Shown here piece after piece: positions 16,618 to 26,009 of a stretch of DNA of 64,000 nt. The notes beneath the pieces were generated by a model that was not told the DNA's origin, did no database searches, and saw only the letters and a program-made list of their open reading frames with translations. Numbering within the stretch: position 1 is the first letter of the stretch; each line of letters begins with the position of its first letter. This stretch comes from Natronospira bacteriovora (GTDB lineage Bacteria > Pseudomonadota > Gammaproteobacteria > Natronospirales > Natronospiraceae), in contig NZ_JAVDDT010000006.1 in NCBI RefSeq assembly GCF_030848495.1, positions 124,001-188,000 of the forward strand, given 5' to 3'. The translations under genes were made by a program, and so were the position numbers.

Positions 16618-17130
16618 ATGAGCATCAAGGGTGACCCTCTTTCCGCTGGCGTCGTGGTGATTCGAGAGACCACCGAGGGTCGCCGCTATCTGCTATTGCG
16701 GGCCTGGAACCACTGGGACTTTCCCAAGGGCAAGGTGGAGGACGGGGAAAGCCCCAAGCAGGCGGCCCTGCGTGAAGTGGAAGAAGAGACCACCATAACG
16801 GAGCTGGACTTCCACTGGGGCGAGCGTTTTCGCGAAACCGGGCCCTACAACCGCGGCAAGATCGCCCGCTATTACCTGGCCCGGACACGCACGCGGCAGG
16901 TGGAACTGCCGGTCAACCCTGAACTGGGGCGGCCGGAACATGCCGAGTACCGCTGGGTCACCCTGGAAGAAGCCTGGGAGCTGACCTCACCCCGGGTGAG
17001 GCAGATTCTGCGCTGGGTGGCTCGTGAGACGGGCGACCGCCTGCCCCGCTCGGCACGGCGCGGCCCGGGGCAGCGCACACGCCGCCGACGCCGACCGGAA
17101 GCCCAGACCGAAGGGGACGACCGGAACTGA
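16618..17130 (+). CDS. Nudix hydrolase (bis(5'-nucleosyl)-tetraphosphatase-like)
   Basis: A small cytoplasmic hydrolase of nucleoside diphosphates linked to another moiety. The Nudix box reads GKVEDGESPKQAALREVEEE and is then followed by TT where the consensus has xG; all catalytic Glu and Arg positions are present. The WDFPKGK segment before the box is typical of the Ap4A/diphosphoinositol-type subfamily. The start is uncertain: ATGs at 16612 and 16618 both lack a good ribosome site, and a TATACT at 16605-16610 would make the second one nearly leaderless. The C-terminus is an unusual arginine-rich tail of about 25 residues, perhaps nucleic-acid binding. Confidence 0.82.
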   Translation: MSIKGDPLSAGVVVIRETTEGRRYLLLRAWNHWDFPKGKVEDGESPKQAALREVEEETTITELDFHWGERFRETGPYNRGKIARYYLARTRTRQVELPVNPELGRPEHAEYRWVTLEEAWELTSPRVRQILRWVARETGDRLPRSARRGPGQRTRRRRRPEAQTEGDDRN

Positions 17131-17157
17131 CCGCCCGATCCTGAGCCAGGCTGCTCT

Positions 17158-18591
17158 TCAGCGCAGCTGCTTCGCCGCCGCCAGGGCGGCCGCGCGACTC
17201 TCCCGATAATCAACCACCGGCCGCGGATAATCCTTCCCCAGCCGGACACCCGCTGCCTGCAACAGTGACGCCTCCGCCTCATGGGGGGCGTGCAGTGCCT
17301 TGTCCGGAAGCCTGGCCAGCTCGGGCAGCCAGCGGCGGATATACGCCCCGTCGCCATCGAAACGCCGGGACTGGGTGAAGGGATTGAAGATACGGAAATA
17401 GGGCGCGGCATCGGCACCGCAGCCCGCCGACCACTGCCAGCCCATGGTGTTGTTGGCCAGATCCGCATCCACCAAGGTGTCCCAGAACCAGCGGGCACCC
17501 GCCAGCCAGGGGGCACGGATGTTCTTCACCAGCAGGGAAGCAGCGACCATCCTCACCCGATTGTGCATAAAGCCGCTGTGCCACAACTCCCGCATGCCGG
17601 CATCCACGATGGGATAACCGGTCTCGCCCCGCTGCCAGGCACGCAGCAGCGGCTGGTGATCCTCCCGCCAGGGGAAATCGGCCCAGCGCTCGTATAGCGG
17701 TGCCTCGGGCGTGTGCGGAAACTCGAACAGGACGTGATGGGCGAATTCTCGCCAGACCAGCTCGCGAAGCCAGGCTTCGCCACCCTGAGTCAGGGCCGCC
17801 TGGGCCGCCAGGCGTTCACTGACCCGTTGCCAGGCCTGAAAGGGGCTGAGTTCGCCGTGATGGAGATGGGGCGAGAGTCGCGAAATGCCATCCACGGCGG
17901 GCCGGTCGCGGTCTTCGTGATAGCTCGACAGGCCGCGATCCAGAAAACGGGTGAGTGCCGCCTCGGCACCGGCCTCTCCCGGCTGCCAGCAGGACGCCAG
18001 CCTGGGATACCAGCGAACGGCGGGCAACAACCCCAGGGCCTGGAGGGACTCGCTGCGGGGCCAATTCGTGGCCGGCCGCAGGGTTCCGGGTTTGCGTCGA
18101 GGTGAACGCGGCGAACCCCGCTTGCCGAAGGCCCGCCAGAAGGGCGTGAACACCCGATAGGGCTCACCCTTGCCAGTACGCATCGCCCAGGGCTCCACCA
18201 GCAGGGCCGCCTGAAAGCTGCGCGCCTCATGCCCCTCTGCCCGCAACCACTGTTTGATAGACCGGTCTCGTTCCACCAGGGCGGGTTCGTACAGACGATT
18301 CCAGTACACGCCCTCGGCACCCGTCTCCGCGAGCAGATCCGCCAGCACTTCTCGGGTGGAGCCACGGCGCAGAATGAGCCGGCTGCCGGATTCGGCAAGC
18401 CGGTCCGCCAGCGAGGCCAGGCTCTCGTGCTGCCACCAGCGCGCGGCCTCGCCCGGCGCCCATTGCCCCTCTTCCTCCGGAGCATGGATAAAGACCGGAA
18501 TCACCGTCTCCGCCACATCCACCGCGGCGCGCAGCGCGGGATTGTCGCTCAGGCGCAGATCGCGGCGAAACCAGAGGATGAGGGTTTTCAT
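17158..18591 (-). CDS. phrB: Deoxyribodipyrimidine photolyase (class I cryptochrome/photolyase family)
   Basis: A 477-residue DNA repair flavoprotein that splits cyclobutane pyrimidine dimers with blue light. The N-terminal Rossmann domain begins LILWFRRDLRLSDNPAL and binds the antenna chromophore. The C-terminal FAD domain has the GYPIVDAGMRELWHSGFMHNR and WDTLVDADLANNTMGWQW blocks, which hold the FAD-binding and DNA-contact residues. The length is normal. In many light-regulated clusters phr sits beside the CarH/LitR gene; here it is about 11 kb away and I see no TnnACA repeats in the first 60 bases upstream. Its 5' flank runs into the hexanucleotide repeat block. Confidence 0.95.
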   Translation of the reverse strand: MKTLILWFRRDLRLSDNPALRAAVDVAETVIPVFIHAPEEEGQWAPGEAARWWQHESLASLADRLAESGSRLILRRGSTREVLADLLAETGAEGVYWNRLYEPALVERDRSIKQWLRAEGHEARSFQAALLVEPWAMRTGKGEPYRVFTPFWRAFGKRGSPRSPRRKPGTLRPATNWPRSESLQALGLLPAVRWYPRLASCWQPGEAGAEAALTRFLDRGLSSYHEDRDRPAVDGISRLSPHLHHGELSPFQAWQRVSERLAAQAALTQGGEAWLRELVWREFAHHVLFEFPHTPEAPLYERWADFPWREDHQPLLRAWQRGETGYPIVDAGMRELWHSGFMHNRVRMVAASLLVKNIRAPWLAGARWFWDTLVDADLANNTMGWQWSAGCGADAAPYFRIFNPFTQSRRFDGDGAYIRRWLPELARLPDKALHAPHEAEASLLQAAGVRLGKDYPRPVVDYRESRAAALAAAKQLR

Positions 18592-18628
18592 GGGGACGAC
18601 GGAGCCTCAATTGTCGGGGCTTCTATCC

Positions 18629-19029
<401 letters not shown>

Positions 19030-19098
19030 GCATAACGGAGTTGCGTTTTGGTGGGTATAGTGGGGGGATGCAAGGCACTTTTAACCAAGGAGCCGATC

Positions 19099-19701
19099 AT
19101 GCGGAAAATCGGGAAAGTCTTTCTCACGGGGCTGGCGACCCTGCTGCCCGCTGTCGTGACCCTGTGGTTGGCGATCTGGCTGGTGGTGAGCGCGGAAAGC
19201 GGGCTGGGCAGCCTGGTTCGGCTGGTGCTGCCGGATGAATACTACATTCCCGGTACCGGCGTGGTACTGGCTGTCGGTCTTGTCTTCGGTGTCGGGCTGC
19301 TGACCCAGACCGCGCCCATACGGCGCCTGTTCGGTCTCGGCGGCGCCATCATGGATCGTATCCCTCTGGTGAAGACGGTCTATGGCGCCTTTCGTGACCT
19401 GGTCCAGTTCATCACCGGCGACAAGAAGGATCGTTTCAACAAGGTGGTGATGGTTCGCCCCACGAAGGATCCGGAGGTTGAACTGCTCGGCTTCGTCACC
19501 CGCGAGGATTTCAGCGGCCTGCCGGAAGGCATTGGCGGCGAGGACCGCATTGCCGTTTACATGCCCATGAGTTACCAGGTGGGTGGTTATACCCTGTTCA
19601 TTCCCCGCGACCGCATCCGCGCCGTGGATATTTCAATGGAGGACGCCATGCGCATGGCGTTGACGGCGGGAATGTCGGTGAAACGCGACGACATTGGTTG
19701 A
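19099..19701 (+). CDS. DUF502 inner-membrane protein
   Basis: A 200-residue protein of the DUF502 family. Two hydrophobic segments lie in the N-terminal third (GLATLLPAVVTLWLAIWLVV and the GVVLAVGLVFGVGLL region). The conserved IPLVKTVYGAFRDLVQF motif and a soluble C-terminal domain containing FVTREDF and YMPMSYQVGGYTLFIP follow. The function is not established, though the family is widespread in proteobacteria and in plants (LCV-like proteins). The ATG at 19099 has AAGGAG six bases upstream. The gene is bracketed by two hexanucleotide hairpin elements. Confidence 0.87.
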   Translation: MRKIGKVFLTGLATLLPAVVTLWLAIWLVVSAESGLGSLVRLVLPDEYYIPGTGVVLAVGLVFGVGLLTQTAPIRRLFGLGGAIMDRIPLVKTVYGAFRDLVQFITGDKKDRFNKVVMVRPTKDPEVELLGFVTREDFSGLPEGIGGEDRIAVYMPMSYQVGGYTLFIPRDRIRAVDISMEDAMRMALTAGMSVKRDDIG

Positions 19702-19732
19702 AGAACCTGCTGTTTGCGAGTGTTGTTTTTCT

Positions 19733-19824
19733 CGTAGTCGTAATCGTAGTCGTAGTCGTAATCGGCCTTTTCAGGCCCCGATAATGCCGATTACGATTAC
19801 GACTACGACTACGACTACGATTAG
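19733..19824. repeat. Hexanucleotide-armed inverted repeat after the DUF502 gene
   Basis: The left arm (19733-19765) consists of GTAGTC and GTAATC units ending in CGG. A loop of about 21 bases follows, then the right arm (19787-19824) of CCGATTAC, GATTAC and GACTAC units. The stem is over 30 bases and nearly perfect. It lies between convergent genes, like the element at 3902-3965, so a bidirectional terminator role is plausible. Confidence 0.88.
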
Positions 19825-19905
19825 GAAGAACACCGGCGTGCCAGACTGGTGGATTGTCATCGCGGATGAATCCGCTCCCACGGTGCCATTCCCGAGCCCC
19901 GGGTT

Positions 19906-19982
19906 TTGCTCCTTGCTCCTTGCTCCTTGCTCCTTGCTCCTTGCTCCTTGCTCCTTGCTCCTTGCTCCTTGCTCCTTGCTCC
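19906..19982. repeat. Heptanucleotide tandem repeat (TTGCTCC, 11 perfect copies)
   Basis: Eleven exact copies of TTGCTCC run head to tail, followed by a degenerate copy. It lies about 20 bases after the 3' end of the minus-strand dehydrogenase gene, in the 301-base gap that also holds the preceding hairpin. The seven-base period makes all frames open, but the resulting peptides are repeat artefacts. Confidence 0.95.
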
Positions 19983-20002
19983 TTAATCTTTGCTCCTGCC
20001 CT

Positions 20003-20965
20003 TCAAACCACCCGATTGCGCTTTTCCCCCTCCAGGAACGCGCGCACATTCATTGCCATTTCATCCAACGCTCGCTGGCGAGCTTCGACGGCGCCCCAGG
20101 CGATGTGGGGGGTAAGAATGAGGTTGGGGATGTCATCGGCGAGCAGGGGGTTGCCGTCCACCGGGGGTTCCTGGCTCAGCACATCCACGCCGGCACCGGC
20201 AATCTCGCCCTGGCGCAGGGCATCGGCCAGGGCCTGTTCATCCACCACGGCACCGCGGGCGGTGTTGATGAGCAAGGCGTGAGCCGGCATGCGCCGGAGC
20301 GCGTCCGCGTCAATCAGATTGCGGGTATGCTCGGTGAGCGGACAATGCAGGCTGAGGATATCGGACTGCTCAAGCACGGCCGCCAGGGGGAGCCGGCCTT
20401 CCCGCAACGGCCCCTCATGACCGGGGCGTTCGGCCACCAGCACTTCCATGCCGAAGGCTTCCGCCAGCCGCACGACGCCGCGCCCCAGTTCACCGTAACC
20501 GATGATGCCCAGGCTACGACCGGCCAGCTCATGAATGGGGTAATCCAGCATGGTGAAATGGGGGGAGCGTTCCCAGTCGCCTTCCCGCATGCGCTGACGA
20601 TAGGCATCCAGGTGCTGATTGAGGGCAAGAATCAGGGTGAACACATGCTGGGCCACCGAGCGGGTGCAATAGGCCGTGATATTGCAGACGGCAATCCCGC
20701 GCTCTTTCGCCGCTTCCACATCCACGTTGTCAAAGCCGGTTGCCGCAAGACAGATCAGCTTGAGCTTCGGGGCGCTGTCCATGACGGCAGCACTCACCTT
20801 CACCTTGTTGGTCAGCAGCACCTCGGCATCGGTCAGGCGCCCGGGGATCTCCTCCGGGGCACTGACCGGCCAGGTCACGAACGCATCAAGGACGGCGTCC
20901 AGCTCCGTGGTGTGAAGATCGCCCTCGTGGCAGACGGTATCGAAATCGAGAAAAACACCCTTCAA
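20003..20965 (-). CDS. D-2-hydroxyacid dehydrogenase (hydroxypyruvate/glycerate dehydrogenase-like)
   Basis: A 320-residue NAD(P)-dependent oxidoreductase that interconverts 2-oxo and D-2-hydroxy acids. The catalytic domain flanks a Rossmann fold with GIIGYGELGRGVVRLA. The catalytic Arg lies in NTARGAVVDE, the Glu in the DVLSQEPP segment and the His in TPHIAWGA. It most resembles glycerate dehydrogenase (HprA), but the substrate cannot be fixed from sequence. The start is a TTG with AAGGAG seven bases upstream; no better start is present. A heptanucleotide tandem repeat lies directly downstream. Confidence 0.88.
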   Translation of the reverse strand: MKGVFLDFDTVCHEGDLHTTELDAVLDAFVTWPVSAPEEIPGRLTDAEVLLTNKVKVSAAVMDSAPKLKLICLAATGFDNVDVEAAKERGIAVCNITAYCTRSVAQHVFTLILALNQHLDAYRQRMREGDWERSPHFTMLDYPIHELAGRSLGIIGYGELGRGVVRLAEAFGMEVLVAERPGHEGPLREGRLPLAAVLEQSDILSLHCPLTEHTRNLIDADALRRMPAHALLINTARGAVVDEQALADALRQGEIAGAGVDVLSQEPPVDGNPLLADDIPNLILTPHIAWGAVEARQRALDEMAMNVRAFLEGEKRNRVV

Positions 20966-20998
20966 GTGACTGCTCCTTGATCAATTCCTGTCAATGAA

Positions 20999-22078
20999 TC
21001 ATTCGGGGATGCGGGCCGTTGGTGGCGGGGCGTCCGGCTTGCAGAGCAGGAAACCCTGCACGTAATCAATACCCTGATCGGCCAGGTAATCCCATTCCGG
21101 CCTTGTCTCCACGCCCTCGGCCACGGTACGCACACCAAGATCCCTGGCCATCTCCGCCAGCTTGGAGAAGACTTTCTGCTTGTAGGGGTTGGCATCAATC
21201 TCCCGAATGAGTTCCCGATCGAACTTCACGTAGTCGGGCCGCAGTGAGGACAGCAGGTTGAGGGAGGCATAGCCGGCACCCAGATCATCCAGGGCGACAC
21301 CGAAACCGGCACGGCGATAGAAGTTCATGATGTCGAGCAGGTGCTTGCTGTCTTCCACCTGGTCGCTTTCAATGACTTCGAAGACCAGACGATCCGGCGC
21401 AATGCCGGCATCCTGGGTGGCGCGCACGGTGGTCTGAAGACAGAAGGCGGGATCGTAGATGGCCGTGGGATTGAAATTGATGAAGATGCGGGACGAAAGG
21501 CCATGTCTGACCGCGTCCCGGATCGCCGTCAGTCGGGCCGCCCTGTCGAGGTGAAAGAGCAGGTCGGCACGACGGGCGGCCGAGAAGATATCGAAGGGCG
21601 GGATCACCCTTCCCTGCTCATCCTGTCCGCGCAGCAGGCATTCGTGGGCATGCACCTCGTGAGGAGAGGCCATGGTGACGATGGGATGAAAATGGGCGAA
21701 GAGCCGATCCTGTTCCATCAGCTCCACCAGCCATCGGCTTTCTGCACGGCTGGTGAGTCGCTCCAGTGGTCCCGACTGCATGAGTCCGGCCATGGTCAGC
21801 TCCTCACCCTGATTGAGAAACAGGGCATTGGACTGAGCCCGTTCGGGCTCGCTCAGGCGATTGAGAAGGGCGGCGAGCAGCTTGTCCAGATGACCGTCGG
21901 ACAGTTCCACACCGACGATACCCGTCATCTCCTCGTGACAGGGCATGGACAGGGCGCGTGCGGCGTCGGTGATTTTCCTGCGGGTGTGGGGAACGGCCGG
22001 TGCGATGTGCAGGGTACCGGCTGACTGCGGGGGCATGGACACCACTTCGCAGCCCTGACAGCGATTCGGCTGTGACAT
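20999..22078 (-). CDS. Stand-alone EAL-domain protein (cyclic-di-GMP phosphodiesterase or sensor)
   Basis: A 359-residue cytoplasmic protein. The N-terminal 115 residues carry a CQGC pair and no known sensor domain. The EAL domain (about 115-350) has ECLLRG in place of the usual EALLR, INFNPTAIYDP, FEVIESD, ALDDLGAGYASL, VKFDRELI, TVAEGVET and DYVQGFLLCKP. The metal- and ligand-binding acidic residues appear intact, so hydrolysis of c-di-GMP is plausible. No GGDEF domain is attached. I chose the ATG with GGAGA about 10 bases upstream over a TTG three codons earlier. Two PilZ proteins encoded about 19 and 23 kb away could be read-outs of the same messenger. Confidence 0.85.
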   Translation of the reverse strand: MSQPNRCQGCEVVSMPPQSAGTLHIAPAVPHTRRKITDAARALSMPCHEEMTGIVGVELSDGHLDKLLAALLNRLSEPERAQSNALFLNQGEELTMAGLMQSGPLERLTSRAESRWLVELMEQDRLFAHFHPIVTMASPHEVHAHECLLRGQDEQGRVIPPFDIFSAARRADLLFHLDRAARLTAIRDAVRHGLSSRIFINFNPTAIYDPAFCLQTTVRATQDAGIAPDRLVFEVIESDQVEDSKHLLDIMNFYRRAGFGVALDDLGAGYASLNLLSSLRPDYVKFDRELIREIDANPYKQKVFSKLAEMARDLGVRTVAEGVETRPEWDYLADQGIDYVQGFLLCKPDAPPPTARIPE

Positions 22079-22228
22079 ACCTGGCAAGTCTCCTTGGGAA
22101 CCTCTGATCCCTTCGCGGTGAACGCGGGCCGCCAGCAGCGGGAAGGGAGCTGGGATCTCGTCAAGCAGGCACGGTCACGAACCGGGCGCTGCCTTCCATG
22201 TTGTCTTTCCACCCGGATGCAGGGGTGG

Positions 22229-22705
22229 TCAGCAGTCCACCTCACGCTGTTCCACGTCGAACTCCACCGGCCCGTCCACTCGCGGCAGGCTGATGAGCTG
22301 CCAGGGCTGGGTGAAGGCCTGGGTGGTCATGCAGTTGGGCCCCGGCGCCGTCATGCGAACATGGACACGAAAGCCCTCTCCCTCGCGTACCACTTCCTGG
22401 ACACGCACCTGATAGCCGCCGGTGCGTCGCTCTCCCATGAAAATGGCCAGCACCATCTCCGACTCCAGATCGACCGCCGGACGTTCACGACCATGGCGAA
22501 CCTCGGACCAAATCCGGTCCAGTGCCTGCTGATCCCGAACCACGGTCATGCGCTCGGCCTTTACATCACTGCTGTTGCCCTGGGCCAGCTGACTGAATTC
22601 AATATTGCCATTCACATTGTCCTCCTCGGTGGCGTTGTTGCCGGCACAAGCCGTCATCAACACCGTCATGCCAATCCAGGCGATCATGGTTACTGCACGC
22701 ATCAT
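22229..22705 (-). CDS. PrcB-domain lipoprotein
   Basis: A 158-residue predicted lipoprotein. The signal peptide ends in a lipobox LMTAC (lipidated Cys about 20). After an acidic linker, the C-terminal region (SEMVLAIFMGERRTGGYQVRV ... MTAPGPN) matches the PrcB C-terminal domain. This domain is named from a treponemal protease complex in which PrcB stabilises a partner protease; a chaperone or inhibitor role here is inference. Two ATGs in tandem follow an AGGGG site. Nearby genes give no functional partner, though secreted proteases are abundant in the window. Confidence 0.8.
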   Translation of the reverse strand: MMRAVTMIAWIGMTVLMTACAGNNATEEDNVNGNIEFSQLAQGNSSDVKAERMTVVRDQQALDRIWSEVRHGRERPAVDLESEMVLAIFMGERRTGGYQVRVQEVVREGEGFRVHVRMTAPGPNCMTTQAFTQPWQLISLPRVDGPVEFDVEQREVDC

Positions 22706-22777
22706 CCCGTCCCCTCTTGGTTCAACCGTCGTTTCATCAAACAATGGTCACAGCTTATCCCGTTCCGGTGCCGAGCG

Positions 22778-25492
22778 TCACCCGGTATTCTGCAGGCCCT
22801 GTGCAATGCCATTGACGGAGGCGATCAGGGCATTGAGCAAGGCGTCATCGCGACGATCACCGGCACGCCAACGTGACAGCAGATCCACCTGCAGAAGGCT
22901 CATGGGGTCCACATAGGGATTGCGCAGGCGAATGGCACGGGCCAGGACCGGATCGTCCGACAGCAGTTCATCTTCCCCCTTGACGGCCAGCAGTTGCTGC
23001 ACCGTGCTGTCATGGGCCTCGCGAATATGGTCGAAGATGGCCTGGTGAGAGTCATCCACCAGGCTCATGTAGCGGCTGGCGATGGCCATGTCGGACTTGG
23101 CCAGCACCATTTCCACATCCGACAGCAGGCCACGCAGGAAGGGCCACTCCCGGGCGGCCTCGGCCAGGGCCTCGCCACCGTATTTCTCCTCGGCCGCGCG
23201 AAGGCCGGCGCCCAGCCCGTACCAGCCCGGCAGCAAGGCCCGTGACTGGGTCCAGGCAAACACCCAGGGGATGGCGCGCAGATCCTCGATACCCTGGCCC
23301 TTGCGGCGACTGGCCGGTCTCGAACCCATGGACATGCGCTGGATGACATCGATGGGCGTGGCCTGGCGGAAGAATGCCTCGAAGCCTTCCCGCTCGTACA
23401 CCAGGCCCCTGAAGGCAGCACGACTGGCGTCGGCGATGGTTTCCATGATGGCGCACCAGCGCTCGCCGGGGACAGTGGCCTGGCCCGGCATGCTGGCACG
23501 CAGCACCGCGCCCACGCTCTGCTCCAGACTGCGCATGGCGATGGAGCGAAGACCGTATTTGGCGCTGATGACCTCGCCCTGTTCGGTCACCCGCAGGCGG
23601 CCACGCACGCTGCCCGCCGGGGCGGCCATGACGGCCTGGGGCACCTTGCCGCCGCCCCGGCTGGTGCTGCCGCCCCGGCCGTGAAAGATGCGCGGCTCCA
23701 CGCGGTGGCGTTCCGCCGCCGCCACGATCCGGGACTGGGCCTGCTGCACCGCCCAGCGGGAGGCGGCGATACCGGACTCCTTGTTGCTGTCGGAATAGCC
23801 CACCATCACTTCCTGGGCCTGACCCCGGGCGGCGATATGTCCGGCATAGACCGGATCCGCCAGCACTTCATCCAGGATCTCCGGGCCGCGCTGGAGATCC
23901 GGCACGGTTTCCAGCAGCGGCACGATATCCAGCGCAACCTGGCCCGCCTCGTCCGCCAGGCCGGCAATCCGGGCCAGCAGGAGCACGGCCAACAGGTCTT
24001 CGGGGCCCTGGGCCATGCTGATGATGTAGGTGCCGATGGCCGCATCCCCGAAGCGCCGGCGACATTCGGCGATGGCTTCGAACACGGCCAGGGTGCTGGC
24101 GAGCACGTCGGAATCACCCGCCGCCTCCGGCAGGCTGTCAGCGGCCAGCCATTCCCGCATGCGCCCGGCGCGCTCTTCCGGGGCCAGCTCGAGCCAGGCG
24201 GGATCGTTCAACCAGTCGGCAATGGCCTGACGGTGCACGGCGGAGTCCTGGCGGACGTCCAGGGCCGCCATGTGGAAACCGAAGGTGGCGGCACGCCGAT
24301 ACAGGCGACGGACCGAGAACAGGCCGGCATGCTCGCCCAGGTTCTCCCGCAGGCTGTCGGCCATGAGCACAATGTCATCGACGAAATCACCCGGGCGTTC
24401 ATAGGCCGCCGCCGCGTCATTCAGGGCGGCCTGCAGGCGGTGCTGCATGAAGCGGATCATCAGGCGATAGGGCATGTCGAGATGGCGGCGCGGCATATCC
24501 TCCAACGGCTCCGGCCAGGCCTGACGGTAGGCCTCCAGTCGCTGAAGCAGGGCGTCGCTGGCCGGCACGCGTGACAGGCCCTGGCTGAGACGGCGGTAGA
24601 GTTCGTTGAGCTCGCCCAGATAACTGCGAATGACCAGGCGCCGATGCTCGGCCAGGGTCTCGCGGATGGTGTCGGCATTGACGTTGGGGTTGCCGTCCAT
24701 GTCGCCACCCACCCAGGATCCGAAGCGAACCAGCGGCGGCAAACGCTCGGGCAGTTCCGCTTCCGGCCAGACGGCTCGCAGGGCCTCTTCCATGGCTTCA
24801 TAGAAGGGCGGAATGACCCGGTACAGCACGTCCGTGAAATAGAACAGCACATGCTCCATTTCATCGGCCACGCTCGGGCGCTGACTGGGATGCTCTTCCG
24901 TCTGCCAGGCCGCGGTGATTTCCATGCGAATGCGTTCCTTCGCCGCCCGGTCCTCCCGCGGGGTCAGATCCGGATCCATGCGGCTGACCAGCAGACGGGC
25001 CATGCGCTGCTGCTTTTCCAGCAGGGAACGGCGCATGGACTCGGTGGGATGCGCGGTGAACACCGGCACGAACTGTACCCGATCCAGGGCCTCGATCACG
25101 GCTTCCCGGCTGACGCCATCGGCATGCAGGCGCTCCAGGCTGTCGCGCAGGCTGTCAGGCTGGGGAATATCGTCCCGTTCATAGTCGCGACGACGACGGA
25201 TGCGATGGACGCGCTCGGCCAGGTTAACCGCCTGAAAATAGGTGGAAAAGGCCCGGATCAGGGCAGCGGCATTGTCCGCGGACAGGCCCTGCACGGATTC
25301 GGACAGCTGTTCGGCGGCGATGCGGTGCCCCTCCCGGCGGCGGATGGCATTGCGCCGGGCCTCTTCAACCCGCCGGTAGAGGTCGACGCCACCCTGCTCC
25401 CGCAGCATGGCACCGACCAGGGCACCCAGCTCGCTGACATCATCCCGCAGGGGCTGGTCCTTGGGGGCAAATTCGATATCCCTTCTTGGCAC
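22778..25492 (-). CDS. ppc: Phosphoenolpyruvate carboxylase
   Basis: The enzyme carboxylates phosphoenolpyruvate with bicarbonate to give oxaloacetate, replenishing the citric-acid cycle. It has 904 residues, slightly longer than the Escherichia coli enzyme. The first signature VFTAHPTESMRRSLL holds the catalytic His. The VGYSDSNKESG segment and the glycine-rich FHGRGGSTSRGGGK loop, with its catalytic Arg, are present, and the protein ends in the conserved QGLQNTG. The GTG start has GGGGAGG eight bases upstream. The gene stands alone between the PrcB lipoprotein gene and tspO. Confidence 0.96.
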   Translation of the reverse strand: MPRRDIEFAPKDQPLRDDVSELGALVGAMLREQGGVDLYRRVEEARRNAIRRREGHRIAAEQLSESVQGLSADNAAALIRAFSTYFQAVNLAERVHRIRRRRDYERDDIPQPDSLRDSLERLHADGVSREAVIEALDRVQFVPVFTAHPTESMRRSLLEKQQRMARLLVSRMDPDLTPREDRAAKERIRMEITAAWQTEEHPSQRPSVADEMEHVLFYFTDVLYRVIPPFYEAMEEALRAVWPEAELPERLPPLVRFGSWVGGDMDGNPNVNADTIRETLAEHRRLVIRSYLGELNELYRRLSQGLSRVPASDALLQRLEAYRQAWPEPLEDMPRRHLDMPYRLMIRFMQHRLQAALNDAAAAYERPGDFVDDIVLMADSLRENLGEHAGLFSVRRLYRRAATFGFHMAALDVRQDSAVHRQAIADWLNDPAWLELAPEERAGRMREWLAADSLPEAAGDSDVLASTLAVFEAIAECRRRFGDAAIGTYIISMAQGPEDLLAVLLLARIAGLADEAGQVALDIVPLLETVPDLQRGPEILDEVLADPVYAGHIAARGQAQEVMVGYSDSNKESGIAASRWAVQQAQSRIVAAAERHRVEPRIFHGRGGSTSRGGGKVPQAVMAAPAGSVRGRLRVTEQGEVISAKYGLRSIAMRSLEQSVGAVLRASMPGQATVPGERWCAIMETIADASRAAFRGLVYEREGFEAFFRQATPIDVIQRMSMGSRPASRRKGQGIEDLRAIPWVFAWTQSRALLPGWYGLGAGLRAAEEKYGGEALAEAAREWPFLRGLLSDVEMVLAKSDMAIASRYMSLVDDSHQAIFDHIREAHDSTVQQLLAVKGEDELLSDDPVLARAIRLRNPYVDPMSLLQVDLLSRWRAGDRRDDALLNALIASVNGIAQGLQNTG

Positions 25493-25541
25493 GTGGATTA
25501 CCTCCCCTCCGATGACTTGCGAAGCGGCGCGTGGGCCGGCT

Positions 25542-26009
25542 TCAATTCATCCACCACAGGGTGAAATTGAGCACGGAAGCGAAGGCGACCCACAGCCAGT
25601 AGGGCAGCAGCAGCCAGACGGACATGGGGTCCTCGCGCCGGAACAGCACCATGGTAAGGGTGATGGCGGCCAGCAGGATGAGAATGTGCAGAAAGGCCGC
25701 CCCCGGCATCTGCAGACCAAAGAAGATGGCCGACCACAGGGCATTGAGAACCAGCTGGAACAGAAAGACCGCAAGGGCGAGCCGGGCCGCCGACAACCCC
25801 CGGCGCCACCAGACCCGCCAGGCGGCCACGGCCATCATGGCGTACAGCAGGGTCCAGACCGGGCCGAAGACCCAGTCGGGCGGATTCCAGGCCGGCTTGT
25901 CGAGGGCGGCGTACCATTCCCCCGGCGGAAACAGGATGCCGAACAGGGAAGCCGAGAAGCAGATCATCAGCCAGGCGACCAAGCCGCCCAGCCCCTTCAT
26001 TGAGTTCAT
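25542..26009 (-). CDS. tspO: TspO/MBR family tryptophan-rich sensory protein
   Basis: A 155-residue five-helix membrane protein that binds porphyrins and tetrapyrroles and modulates oxygen, light or stress responses in several bacteria. Typical family features are the WYAALDKPAWNPPDWVFGPVW block in the first loop and second helix, the QLVLNALWSAIFFG helix, and Trp-rich ends (PYWLWVAFASVLNFTLWW). The ATG overlaps the FAH-gene stop by four bases and has GGAGG seven bases upstream. It is therefore the third gene of an ltaE-FAH-tspO operon. Its presence with a B12-dependent regulator and photolyase suggests tetrapyrrole or light physiology, but that link is inference. Confidence 0.92.
   Translation of the reverse strand: MNSMKGLGGLVAWLMICFSASLFGILFPPGEWYAALDKPAWNPPDWVFGPVWTLLYAMMAVAAWRVWWRRGLSAARLALAVFLFQLVLNALWSAIFFGLQMPGAAFLHILILLAAITLTMVLFRREDPMSVWLLLPYWLWVAFASVLNFTLWWMN

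Noticed and set aside
19694-20980. 428-codon plus-strand frame with CSLLLAP repeats
   Set aside because: It combines the TTGCTCC repeat with the antisense of the D-2-hydroxyacid dehydrogenase gene.
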